A stretch of 64,000 nucleotides of DNA, from contig BMSM01000010.1 of the NCBI GenBank assembly GCA_014649155.1, positions 62,001 to 126,000 of the forward strand, given 5' to 3'. Positions 57,141-64,000 of the stretch are shown one piece after another. How positions within the stretch are numbered: position 1 is the first letter of the stretch; each line of letters starts with the position of its first letter. Below the pieces are notes generated by a model. It saw only the letters and a list, made by a program, of their open reading frames with translations. It was not told where the DNA came from and ran no database searches. Made by a program: the position numbers and the translations under genes. The stretch comes from Streptomyces griseoviridis. Its GTDB lineage: Bacteria > Actinomycetota > Actinomycetes > Streptomycetales > Streptomycetaceae.

Positions 57141-58277
57141 ATGCCCGTGGAATTTCTCGGCATCGCCGCCACCAACGACGGCTCGGAGACCACCTCGCGC
57201 TCCGGCGCCTCCTTCGACAAGGAGTACACGCTCCGGCTCGCCCGCGCCCACGAGGACCACGGCTGGGACCGGGTGCTGTTCGCCTACGGCTCCGGCTCAC
57301 CGGACCCGGCACCGGCCGCCGCGTACATCGCCGCCCGGCTGGAGCGGCTGCAGATCCTCCTCGCGCACCGGCCCAACGTGTCGTACCCGACCTTCGCCGC
57401 GAAGACCTTCGCCACCCTCGACCGGATCAGCGAGGGACGGCTCACCGTCCACTTCATCACCGGCGGCAACGACCGTGAACAGGGCCGCGAGGGCGACACC
57501 CTCACCAAGGACGAGCGCTACGCCCGTACCCGGGAGTACATCCGCATCGTCAAGAAGATCTGGACCACCCACGAGCCCTTCGACCACGAGGGCGAGCACT
57601 ACCGCTTCCACGACTTCGTCAGCGACGTCTTCCCGGTCCAGCAGCCCCGCCCGGACGTGTCCTTCGGCGGTTCCTCACCCGCCGCGTACGCCGCCGGCGG
57701 CGCCGAGGCAGACATCTACTGCCTGTGGGGCGAGCCGCTGGCGAGGACCGCCGAGCAGATCGAGGCCGTCAAGGCCGCGGCCAGGGCCGCCGGCCGCACC
57801 GACGTCCCCCGCATCCAGGTGGCCTTCCGCCCGATCATCGCCCCCACCGAGGAACTCGCCTGGGAGAAGGCGCACCGCACGGTCGGCGCGATCAAGGCGC
57901 GCAAGGCCAAGGGCGAGCCCGTCACCAGGCGCCACAACGGGCAGACGGCCCCGCAGAACACCGGGTCCCAGCGGCTGATCGCCATCGCCGAGGCCGGCGA
58001 GCGCTACGACCGCGCCCTGTGGACCCCGACCGCCGCCGCCACCGGGGGCGCGGGCAACTCCAACGCCCTGGTCGGCACCCCGGAGACCGTCGCGCAGGCC
58101 CTCCTGGACTACTACGACCTCGGCGTCGACATCCTCTCCGCCCGCGGCTACGACCTGCTCGACGACGCGATCGACTTCGGCCGGTACGTCATCCCGATCG
58201 TCCGTGAGGAGGTCGCCAAGCGCGACGCCGCACGGGCGGACCGCGGCCGGCAGGCCCTCGCGGCGGTGCGCGGATGA
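57141..58277 (+). CDS. SsuD-like FMNH2-dependent alkanesulfonate monooxygenase (LLM family)
   Basis: 378 aa, the size of SsuD (~380). Luciferase-like signatures are FLGIAATNDGSE, RLARAHEDHGWDRVLFAYG, ILLAHRPNVSYPTFAAKTFATLDRISEGRLTVHFITGGNDREQGREGD, YTRTREYIRI-type helix (RYARTREYIRIVKKIW) and VSFGGSSPAAYAAG. The HRPN and ITGGND segments are typical of SsuD. It frees sulfite from organosulfonates using FMNH2 and O2. First gene of an operon with a GNAT, binding protein, permease and ATPase; the GNAT start overlaps its stop (ATGA). Confidence 0.85.
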   Translation: MPVEFLGIAATNDGSETTSRSGASFDKEYTLRLARAHEDHGWDRVLFAYGSGSPDPAPAAAYIAARLERLQILLAHRPNVSYPTFAAKTFATLDRISEGRLTVHFITGGNDREQGREGDTLTKDERYARTREYIRIVKKIWTTHEPFDHEGEHYRFHDFVSDVFPVQQPRPDVSFGGSSPAAYAAGGAEADIYCLWGEPLARTAEQIEAVKAAARAAGRTDVPRIQVAFRPIIAPTEELAWEKAHRTVGAIKARKAKGEPVTRRHNGQTAPQNTGSQRLIAIAEAGERYDRALWTPTAAATGGAGNSNALVGTPETVAQALLDYYDLGVDILSARGYDLLDDAIDFGRYVIPIVREEVAKRDAARADRGRQALAAVRG

Positions 58278-58777
58278 CGTCCGCCACCGAGCTGACGGTC
58301 ATCCAGGTACCGGTCTCCGACCCGAGAGTACGGCCCCTGCTGCGCGAACTCGGCGACGAGTACTCCCGCCGCTACGGCAAGGACGCCCACGCCGAACTGG
58401 CCCGCTACCCGGACGAGGAGTTCACCGCGTCCCACGGCGGCGTCCTGCTGCTCCTCCTGGAGGCCGGCACCCCCGTGGCGGGCGGAGCCTTCCGCCGCCA
58501 CGACCCGCACACCGCCGAGCTGAAACGCATCTGGACACACTCCGCCCACCGCAGGCGCGGCCTGGCCCGCCGGGTCGTCGCCGCGCTGGAGGCCGAGGCC
58601 CGGTCCCGCGGCTACCGGCGGGTCTACCTGACCACCGGCCCCCGCCAGCCCGAGGCCCGCGGCCTCTACCTCGCCACCGGCTACACCCCGTTGTTCGACA
58701 CCGCCGCCGACCCCGAGACCATCGGGCCGCTGGCGTTCGAGAAGGACCTGACGCACGTGAAGGAGAACACTCCGTGA
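58274..58777 (+). CDS. GNAT-family N-acetyltransferase
   Basis: 167 aa. The acetyl-CoA-binding pattern is HSAHRRRGLARRVVAALEAEARSRGY with R-x-x-G-L/A, followed by VYLTTGPRQPEARGLYLATGYTPL. Its ATG overlaps the monooxygenase stop and its stop overlaps the GTG of the binding-protein gene (GTGA), so it is firmly in the sulfur operon. It may acetylate an amino-sulfur compound such as cysteine or a methionine-sulfoximine-like analogue. The substrate is not evident. Confidence 0.82.
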   Translation: MTSATELTVIQVPVSDPRVRPLLRELGDEYSRRYGKDAHAELARYPDEEFTASHGGVLLLLLEAGTPVAGGAFRRHDPHTAELKRIWTHSAHRRRGLARRVVAALEAEARSRGYRRVYLTTGPRQPEARGLYLATGYTPLFDTAADPETIGPLAFEKDLTHVKENTP

Positions 58778-59724
58778 CGCCCACCGCGGCCCGGGTGCGC
58801 CCGCGCCTCGCCGCCGCCCTCGTCCTGCTGCCCCTGCTGGCGCTGACCGCCTGCGGCTCCGGCGGCTCCGGCACCACCCCGGCGGGCGCACAGTCACCCG
58901 CGCCGGCCGACGACCCGGTCGCCGCCGTCCGCAAGGTCGACTCGGCCGCCGCCCTGCTGCCGGCGGACGTCCGCCGGGCGGGCACCCTGCGTGTCGGCAG
59001 TGCCGTCGGCGCCCCGCCCTCCGCCTACTACCCCGGCGGCTCCGGCAAGCAGCCCGAGGGCCAGGACATCGACCTCACCGACGCCGTCGCCAAGGTCCTC
59101 GGCATCGAGGTGCGGCGCCAGGACGCCTCCTTCGAGACCATCCTGCCCGCCCTTCAGAGCGGCAAGTACGACGTCGGCACCGGCAACTTCGGCGTCACCG
59201 CCGAGCGCCTGAAGACCATCGACTTCGTCACCTACATCGACGACGGCCAGGGCTTCGCGGTGAAGAAGGGCAGCACCACGCTGAAGAAGAAGGTCACCGA
59301 CCTCACCCAGCTGTGCGGCCTGGTCATCGGCACCAACGCCGGCACCACCTTCGAGACCACCCTCACCGCGCAGAAGCACGTGTGCGCCGACGCCGGGAAG
59401 AAGCCCTACGACGTCAAGGTCTACTCGGAGAACGGAGCCGCCCTCACCGCGCTCCAGCAGGGCCGGATCGACGTCGTCATGTCGACCATCAACGGCCTGC
59501 GGTACCAGGCCGCCCAGCCCGCCGCGGGCACCGCCTTCCTCGGCGAGTACCACCGCCTCGACGTCGGCTTCGCCTTCAAGAAGGGCTCCCCGCTCACCAA
59601 GGCGTTCCGGGCTGCCGTGAACGAGCTGATCGAGGACGGCACCTACGCCCGCATCCTGAAGAAGTGGGGCACCTCCGCCTCCGCGATCGACACCTCGCGG
59701 ATCAATCCGCCCGAGCACACCTGA
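58774..59724 (+). CDS. family 3 solute-binding lipoprotein of an ABC transporter
   Basis: 316 aa from a GTG. Lipobox LTAC near residue 25, then a Gly/Ser/Pro linker and the family 3 fold: GTLRVGSAVGAPPSAYY, QDIDLTDAVAKVLGIEVRRQDASFETILPALQSGKYDVGTGNFGVTAERLKTIDFVTYIDDGQGF, and the C-terminal INELIEDGTYARILKKWG-like end (NELIEDGTYARILKKWG). Such proteins bind amino acids such as cystine. Given the operon, a sulfur amino acid or sulfonate is likely. It is translationally coupled to the GNAT. Confidence 0.88.
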   Translation: MTPTAARVRPRLAAALVLLPLLALTACGSGGSGTTPAGAQSPAPADDPVAAVRKVDSAAALLPADVRRAGTLRVGSAVGAPPSAYYPGGSGKQPEGQDIDLTDAVAKVLGIEVRRQDASFETILPALQSGKYDVGTGNFGVTAERLKTIDFVTYIDDGQGFAVKKGSTTLKKKVTDLTQLCGLVIGTNAGTTFETTLTAQKHVCADAGKKPYDVKVYSENGAALTALQQGRIDVVMSTINGLRYQAAQPAAGTAFLGEYHRLDVGFAFKKGSPLTKAFRAAVNELIEDGTYARILKKWGTSASAIDTSRINPPEHT

Positions 59725-59743
59725 GCCGAGCAGGAAACCCGTC

Positions 59744-60754
59744 ATGCGACTCATCACCGGCCCCGCCGCCCCACCGGGCGCCGCCGCCGAGACACCGCCG
59801 GCCCCCGCCGACCCGGCGACGCTCAAGGTCGTCCCCGCCCGTCACCCCGCCCGGTGGGCGGCGGCCGTCGCCGTGGCCGTGCTGCTCGCCCAGTTCGGGC
59901 ACGGCCTCGCCACCAACCCCGTCTGGGAATGGGGCGTCTTCGCCGACTACGTCCTGTCCGAGACCATCGTCCACGCCGTCTGGGTCACCCTCCAGCTCAC
60001 CGCGTACGCCACCGTCCTCGGCTTCCTGCTGGGCACTGTCCTCGCGTTCATGCGGCTGTCCCGCAGCCCGCTGCTGTCCACGGCGGCCTGGACGTACATC
60101 TGGGTCTTCCGGTCCATTCCGATGATCGTCCAGCTGGTGTTCTGGTTCAACCTGAGCGCCCTGTACGAGCGGCTCGGCCTCGGCGTCCCCTTCGGGCCGG
60201 TCCTCTGGTCCGTCGACAGCGACAGCCTCATCGGGACCATCGGCGCCGCCGTCATCGGACTCTCCCTGCACCAGGCCGCCTACGCCGCCGAGATCGTCCG
60301 CGGCGGTGTCGTCTCCGTCGACCAGGGCCAGTCGGAGGCCGCGGCGGCCCTGGGCCTCCCGCGGCTGCGGCAGATCCGCCGGATCGTGCTCCCGCAGGCC
60401 ATGCGGGCCATCCTGCCCACCGCCGGCAACGAGATCATCGGCCTGCTCAAGGGCACCTCGGTGGTCTACGTCATGGCCATCGGCGAACTCTTCTACCAGG
60501 TCCAGGTCGTCTACGGCCGCAACGGCCGGGTCATCCCGCTGCTGCTGGTGGCCACCGCCTGGTACGTGGTCCTGACCTCCGTGCTGTCGGTCGTCCAGTA
60601 CTACGTCGAGCGGCACTTCGCCCGCGGCGCCGACCGGACCCCGCCGCCCACCCCCCTCCAGCGCCTCCGGCGCGCCGTCCGCTCCCTGCGCGCGGCGGCG
60701 GCCCGGCGCGAGGAACCCGTCGTACCCCTGAGCCTCCTGGGAGAGAAACGATGA
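59744..60754 (+). CDS. amino-acid-type ABC transporter permease
   Basis: 336 aa. A short N-terminal tail leads to HisM-type helices (HAVWVTLQLTAYATVLGFLLGTVLAFMRLSRSPLLS) and the EAA loop EAAAALGLPRLRQIRRIVLPQAMRAILPTAGNEI. The overall layout matches the permease on the opposite strand at 55433-56482, including an extra Trp-rich segment after helix 1. Its stop overlaps the ATPase gene's ATG (ATGA). It forms the membrane channel with the ATPase and one or both binding proteins. Confidence 0.88.
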   Translation: MRLITGPAAPPGAAAETPPAPADPATLKVVPARHPARWAAAVAVAVLLAQFGHGLATNPVWEWGVFADYVLSETIVHAVWVTLQLTAYATVLGFLLGTVLAFMRLSRSPLLSTAAWTYIWVFRSIPMIVQLVFWFNLSALYERLGLGVPFGPVLWSVDSDSLIGTIGAAVIGLSLHQAAYAAEIVRGGVVSVDQGQSEAAAALGLPRLRQIRRIVLPQAMRAILPTAGNEIIGLLKGTSVVYVMAIGELFYQVQVVYGRNGRVIPLLLVATAWYVVLTSVLSVVQYYVERHFARGADRTPPPTPLQRLRRAVRSLRAAAARREEPVVPLSLLGEKR

Positions 60755-61524
60755 CCGAGGTCAGCGAGGTCATGGTGGACGTGCGCGGCGTCCACAAGAG
60801 CTTCGGCCCCCTGGACGTGCTGCGCGGCGTAGACCTCCAGGTCCGCACCGGGCAGGTCACCGTCGTCCTCGGCCCCTCCGGCTCGGGCAAGTCCACACTG
60901 CTGCGCACCATCAACCACCTGGAGAAGGTCGACCGCGGCTGGATCAGCGTCGACGGCGAACTCATCGGCTACCGCCGCTCCGGGAAGACCCTGCACGAAC
61001 TGAAGGAGAAGGACGTCCTCAAGCAGCGCACCCACATCGGGTTCGTCTTCCAGGACTTCAACCTCTTCCCGCACCTGACCGTCCTGGAGAACCTGGTCGA
61101 GGCGCCCGTCGCCGCGCTGCGCCGCCCCCGCGCGGAGGCCGAACGCACCGCGCACCGGCTGCTGGACCGCGTCGGACTCGCCGACAAGGCCGCCGCGTAT
61201 CCGCGCCAGCTCTCCGGCGGCCAGCAGCAGCGCGTCGCCATCGCCCGCGCGCTCGCCCTGGAACCGAAGGTACTGCTCTTCGACGAGCCCACCTCCGCGC
61301 TCGACCCCGAACTGGTCGGGGAGGTCCTCGACGTCATCAAGGACCTGGCCGGCACCGGCACCACCATGATCGTGGTCACCCATGAGATCGGCTTCGCCCG
61401 CGAGGTCGCCGACACCGTGGTGTTCATGGACGCCGGTGTCGTCGTCGAACAGGGCCCGCCCGCCGCCGTACTGGACACCCCGCGCCACGAGCGCACCCGC
61501 GCCTTCCTCGCCAAGGTCCTCTGA
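60751..61524 (+). CDS. amino-acid-type ABC transporter ATP-binding protein
   Basis: 257 aa with all ATPase motifs: Walker A GPSGSGKST, Q-loop FVFQDFNLFPHLTV, signature LSGGQQQRVAIARAL, Walker B VLLFDEPTSALDPE, and switch His in VVTHEIGFAREVAD. The GlnQ/HisP-like length and the short ending RAFLAKVL place it in the polar amino-acid group. It is the only ATPase gene in the cluster and would energise both permeases. Start overlaps the permease stop. Confidence 0.93.
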   Translation: MTEVSEVMVDVRGVHKSFGPLDVLRGVDLQVRTGQVTVVLGPSGSGKSTLLRTINHLEKVDRGWISVDGELIGYRRSGKTLHELKEKDVLKQRTHIGFVFQDFNLFPHLTVLENLVEAPVAALRRPRAEAERTAHRLLDRVGLADKAAAYPRQLSGGQQQRVAIARALALEPKVLLFDEPTSALDPELVGEVLDVIKDLAGTGTTMIVVTHEIGFAREVADTVVFMDAGVVVEQGPPAAVLDTPRHERTRAFLAKVL

Positions 61525-61564
61525 CCCTCCCCACCCCACCCCACCCATCCCCAGGAGAACCACC

Positions 61565-62545
61565 GTGCCCGCCCTCGCCCGCAGCACCGCCGCCACCACC
61601 GCCGGACTCGCCCTGGTCCTCCTCCTCGCCGGCTGCTCGAACCCCTCCGACGGCGGCACCACCGAGGTCGCCGACGCCTCGGGGGCCAAGACGAAGATCA
61701 ACCTGAGCGCCGACCAGAGACGGATCACCACGGCGAAGGTCGAATCCATAGCCGCCGAACTGCCCGCCGCCGTACGCGAGAGGGGCACCCTGGAGACCGT
61801 CGCCTCCTCCAGTTCCTCCGCTCCGCTGAACTTCTACGCCACCGACAACAAGACCGTCATCGGCGTCGAGACCGATATCGCCCACCTGGTCGGCGACGTC
61901 CTCGGCCTGGAGATCCGCATCCACCCGGTCTCCTGGGAGAACATCTTCGTCGGCCTCGACAGCGCCAAGTACGACGTGGGGTTCAGCAACATCACCGTCA
62001 CCGAGGAGCGCAAGGAGAAGTACGACTTCGCCACCTACCGCGAGGACAACCTCGGCTTCGAGGCGAAGAAGGGCAGCGGCCTGAAGGTCGACGGCCCCGA
62101 GGACGTGGCCGGGCTGACCGTCGCCGTGAGCAGCGGCACCAACCAGGAGAAGCTGCTCATCGAGTGGTCCGAGGAGAACGAGAAGGCCGGCCGGAAGCCG
62201 GTCGACATCAAGTACTACCAGAGCGACAGCGACACCTACCTCGCCCTGCGCTCCGGCCGCATCGACCTCTACCTCGGGCCCAATCCGACCGCCGCCTACC
62301 ACGCGGCCACCACCGGACAGACGGAGGTCGTCGGCACCTACTCCGGCGCCGGCGCGCACCTCCAGGGGCTCATCGCCGCCACCACCAAGAAGGACAGCGG
62401 ACTGGTCCGGCCGCTCGCCGACGCGCTCGACGAGGTCATCGAGAACGGCACGTACGGCAAGGTGCTCGCCCGCTGGGGCCTGTCCGACGAGGCCGTCCGC
62501 ACGTCCGAGATCAACCCGCCCGGCCTGCCGAAGACCGGTGAGTGA
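61565..62545 (+). CDS. family 3 solute-binding lipoprotein of an ABC transporter (second)
   Basis: 326 aa from a GTG with RBS AGGAGAA. Lipobox LAGC at ~22 and a family 3 fold: RERGTLETVASSSSSAPLNFYATDNKTVIGVETDIAHLVGDVLGLEIRIHPVSWENIFVGLDSAKYDVGFSNITVTEERKEKYDFATYRE (the ligand-binding core, split between several strands), and the tail DEVIENGTYGKVLARWGLSDEAV. It differs from the first binding protein in its ligand loops, so the system may accept two classes of substrate. Last gene of the operon, followed by a perfect hairpin. Confidence 0.87.
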   Translation: MPALARSTAATTAGLALVLLLAGCSNPSDGGTTEVADASGAKTKINLSADQRRITTAKVESIAAELPAAVRERGTLETVASSSSSAPLNFYATDNKTVIGVETDIAHLVGDVLGLEIRIHPVSWENIFVGLDSAKYDVGFSNITVTEERKEKYDFATYREDNLGFEAKKGSGLKVDGPEDVAGLTVAVSSGTNQEKLLIEWSEENEKAGRKPVDIKYYQSDSDTYLALRSGRIDLYLGPNPTAAYHAATTGQTEVVGTYSGAGAHLQGLIAATTKKDSGLVRPLADALDEVIENGTYGKVLARWGLSDEAVRTSEINPPGLPKTGE

Positions 62546-62560
62546 GCGGCTGAGCACCAC

Positions 62561-62602
62561 GGCGGGACCCGGCGGAGGCGGAACCGTCCGCCGGGTCCCG
62601 CC
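62561..62602 (+). terminator. strong hairpin terminator of the sulfonate/ABC operon
   Basis: GGCGGGACCCGGCGGA (62561-62576) pairs perfectly over 16 bp with 62587-62602 across a 10-nt loop, 15 bp behind the last binding-protein gene. Confidence 0.78.
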
Positions 62603-62652
62603 CCGCCGCCGGGAGGCGCCTTCGAGCAGGTGGCGCGTTTTCTCTATTATCC

Positions 62653-62669
62653 CTACCGGATTTATAGGA
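62653..62669. promoter_or_regulatory. CCTA-N9-TAGG dyad in an A/T-rich patch upstream of leader peptide 2
   Basis: CCTACCGGATTTATAGG stands 6 bp before the -35 of the predicted promoter of leader peptide 2, in the most A/T-rich patch of the area. Its form resembles sites of Rrf2-type (CymR/IscR-like) sulfur or iron-sulfur regulators. No regulator of that type is in the window. Not found upstream of leader peptide 1. Confidence 0.45.
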
Positions 62670-62674
62670 AAGTG

Positions 62675-62704
62675 TTGACCGGGGGTGGTCCGGGTGCGCA
62701 GGAT
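62675..62704 (+). promoter_or_regulatory. predicted promoter directly in front of leader peptide 2
   Basis: TTGACC (62675-62680), 18-bp spacer, CAGGAT (62699-62704), close to the Streptomyces housekeeping consensus. The leader ATG follows 8 nt after the -10, again implying a leaderless transcript. Confidence 0.72.
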
Positions 62705-62711
62705 GGAACAC

Positions 62712-62795
62712 ATGTCCCGCACGCAGCAGCTGCTCGTCCGCCGCCGGCACGTCGACTTCTGTCGTGTCACCGGCGCTGCCTGCCGTCGCCCGTAG
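62712..62795 (+). CDS. 27-aa Cys-containing leader peptide
   Basis: The product contains LVRRRHVDFCRVTGAACRRP, with two Cys, and matches the leader peptide at 56812 in H-[IV]-D-F-x-R-V-x-[SG]-A-A-C-R. It precedes a gene for a lone winged-helix protein and an acyl-CoA-dehydrogenase-type sulfur enzyme. As with leader 1, the ATG is only ~8 nt from a predicted -10, and Cys codons lie near the end. Likely a cysteine-responsive attenuator leader. Confidence 0.78.
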   Translation: MSRTQQLLVRRRHVDFCRVTGAACRRP

Positions 62796-62883
62796 GACGA
62801 CCGCGCCGTCACCCTCCCCCCTCGCTCGCCCCCTCCCGGCCGTTCCCGATCCGGCCGCCCGGCGCCCTGTCAAGGAACCCGTC

Positions 62884-63456
62884 ATGACCAGCCCCTTGCC
62901 GTCCGAGACCCCTCCGCCCGGCCCCGCCGAACCCGGCTCCCGCCACCTGCGGCTCGTCCCGCAGGAGCTGCCCGGCGCCCCGGGGGGCGAGGCACCCGAG
63001 CCGCTCGTCGGCTACCTCGTGTACGTCCCGGAAGGCACCGATCCCGCCCGGCTGTTCGCGCCGGACGGACCCCGGCCGCTCATCCGGCCCCTCACCCCCG
63101 TGCCGGACTCCACCGGCGGCGCGGGAGCGGACGGGGACGACCTGCGCATCGACACCGTGCGCCGGGTCGCGGAACTGGACGGGCGCGCACTGGACCTGAC
63201 GTACCTGGAGTTCGAGCTGCTCGCCCACCTCGTCGCCCATCCCGACCGGGTGCTCTCCCGGGAGTCGCTGATCGGCAGCGTCTGGGGGTACGGCCACATC
63301 GGCGACGGCCGCACCGTCGACGTGCACATCGCCCGGGTGCGGGCCAAGCTCGGCCGCGCCCACCGGCAGCGGATCGTCACCGTCCGCCGGGTGGGCTACA
63401 AGTACACCCCCGGCCGGCGGCCGTGTACCGGCCCGGTCACCCGCGGACAGTCCTGA
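62884..63456 (+). CDS. stand-alone OmpR/PhoB-type winged-helix protein (no receiver domain)
   Basis: 190 aa. Residues ~95-180 are a clear Trans_reg_C domain: VAELDGRALDLTYLEFELLAHLVAHPDRVLSRESLIGSVWGYGHIGDGRTVDVHIARVRAKLG...IVTVRRVGYKYTP. The N-terminal ~90 residues are Pro/Gly-rich and lack the Asp pocket of a receiver, though a short segment (VGYLVYVPEGTDPARLF) could be a small sensor. With the leader peptide upstream and an SfnB-like gene 8 bp downstream, it may regulate sulfur genes. How it would be switched without phosphorylation is unknown. Confidence 0.8.
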   Translation: MTSPLPSETPPPGPAEPGSRHLRLVPQELPGAPGGEAPEPLVGYLVYVPEGTDPARLFAPDGPRPLIRPLTPVPDSTGGAGADGDDLRIDTVRRVAELDGRALDLTYLEFELLAHLVAHPDRVLSRESLIGSVWGYGHIGDGRTVDVHIARVRAKLGRAHRQRIVTVRRVGYKYTPGRRPCTGPVTRGQS

Positions 63457-63464
63457 GGAGGAAC

Positions 63465-64000
63465 GTGACGACGACCGCCCCCCTCCCGCCGCGGACCGGG
63501 ACCCCGGACCGCGCCCACTGGCTGCGCGTCGCCCGCGAGGTGGCCGACGACCTGGCGACCGACGCCCTCACCCGTGACCAGGCCGGCAAGCCCCCGTTCG
63601 ACGAGGTCGCCCGGCTGCGCGAGGCCGGACTGCTGACCCTGCTGGTCCCCGTCCCGCACGGCGGGGGAGGGGCGGACTGGGCCACGGCCCACGCCGTCGT
63701 CCGGGACATCGCCGCCGCCGACGGCGCCATCGGCCAACTCCTCGGCGGACACTACGTCCTGTCCTGGACGGCCCGCTTCTTCGCCGGACCCGCCCTGGCC
63801 GACCAGGTGGCCCGGCGCTCCGCCGCCGGCCAGTGGTGCTGGGGCGGCGGCTTCGCCGCCCACGAACCGCCGCTGCGGCTCACCCCCCGCGCCGCGGGCG
63901 GCTACCTGCTGAACGGGCGTCAGGGCAGCGTCGGAGGCGCCCGGGTCGCCGACCGGCTGGCCGTCCGCGCCGCCCGGTCCGACACCGGCGAACCGCTCGC
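63465..64000 (+). CDS. acyl-CoA dehydrogenase-family sulfur oxidoreductase (SfnB/DszC-like), 3' end outside window
   Basis: About 178 residues are visible from a GTG 5 nt after GAGGAGG, overlapping the tail of the previous stop region. The N-terminal helical domain fits the group: WLRVAREVADDLATDALTRDQAGKPPFDEVARLREAGLLTLLVPVPHGGGGADW, then AAADGAIGQLLGGHYVLSW and GQWCWGGGFAAHEPPLRLTPRAAGGYLLNGRQG. Members include FMNH2-dependent dimethylsulfone/dibenzothiophene monooxygenases and SfnB. The gene runs past the window end, so the flavin and catalytic C-terminal part cannot be checked. Confidence 0.75.
   Translation, partial: MTTTAPLPPRTGTPDRAHWLRVAREVADDLATDALTRDQAGKPPFDEVARLREAGLLTLLVPVPHGGGGADWATAHAVVRDIAAADGAIGQLLGGHYVLSWTARFFAGPALADQVARRSAAGQWCWGGGFAAHEPPLRLTPRAAGGYLLNGRQGSVGGARVADRLAVRAARSDTGEPL

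Noticed and set aside
1..64000. Insertion sequences, integrases, tRNA genes, phage genes or a replication origin
   Set aside because: No transposase, recombinase, tRNA-like cloverleaf with CCA context, phage structural gene or DnaA-box cluster was recognised on reading.

Overview
The window is high-GC actinobacterial DNA, almost certainly from a Streptomyces chromosome. Third codon positions are strongly G/C, GTG starts are common, and ATGA, GTGA or TGATG overlaps link co-directional genes. Tat and lipoprotein export signals are frequent, and several lineage-typical elements are present: a rifamycin-associated element with HelR, small Cys-containing leader peptides, and latex-clearing protein genes.

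Layout. (1) 1-16.8 kb: an exopolysaccharide locus. It holds three GT2 glycosyltransferases, two SAM methyltransferases, two free Wzz-like chain-length proteins and a third Wzz module fused to an O-antigen ligase/polymerase. It also has a Wzx-type flippase, a beta-helix lipoprotein, UDP-GlcNAc 2-epimerase, UDP-ManNAc dehydrogenase, a WecG/TagA-type transferase, a toroid-like protein and a left-handed beta-helix acetyltransferase. Together they suggest a Wzy-type polymer containing N-acetylmannosaminuronate-like sugars. (2) 17-30.7 kb: sugar-acid and carbohydrate metabolism. It contains an amidohydrolase with a probable CTG start, a large secreted PA14/propeller/CBM/DUF1080 protein, a membrane Mrr-like nuclease, and a D-glucarate/galactarate catabolic set (gudD, GntP permease, LysR, second enolase-family dehydratase, 5-dehydro-4-deoxyglucarate dehydratase). 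A TetR regulator and an SMP-30 lipoprotein follow. (3) 30.8-38.3 kb: a Baeyer-Villiger monooxygenase facing a rubber-degradation-like operon, two tandem lcp genes followed by oxiB/oxiA-type molybdenum hydroxylase genes. (4) 38.3-44.8 kb: a decaying region. It has a DUF1028 C-terminal remnant, an in-frame M20 peptidase/MFS chimera, a LysR, a TetX-like monooxygenase, a secreted esterase, a 74-bp tandem repeat array, a VOC protein and an aldo/keto reductase broken by an internal inversion. (5) 44.8-52 kb: an HpaB-like monooxygenase, a helR gene behind a perfect rifamycin-associated element, an anti-sigma-type kinase facing a GAF-SpoIIE phosphatase, a 37-codon membrane peptide, and a coiled-coil/KA-rich/winged-helix protein. 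(6) 52-64 kb: an organosulfur island. It includes a sulfite-oxidase-like enzyme, a flavoprotein, an SsuD-like monooxygenase, an acyl-CoA-dehydrogenase-type enzyme, and an amino-acid-type ABC system with two permeases, two binding proteins and one ATPase. Two related leader peptides each start a few bases after their own predicted promoter.

How the parts work together. The sugar-acid genes form a path from glucarate/galactarate to 2-oxoglutarate semialdehyde. The lcp-oxiBA block would cleave polyisoprene outside the cell and oxidise the aldehydes released. The sulfur island would import sulfur compounds, release sulfite from sulfonates and oxidise any excess, apparently under leader-peptide control.

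No tRNA, rRNA, CRISPR array, insertion sequence, prophage or replication origin was recognised. All assignments come from reading the sequence by eye and have not been tested by database search.
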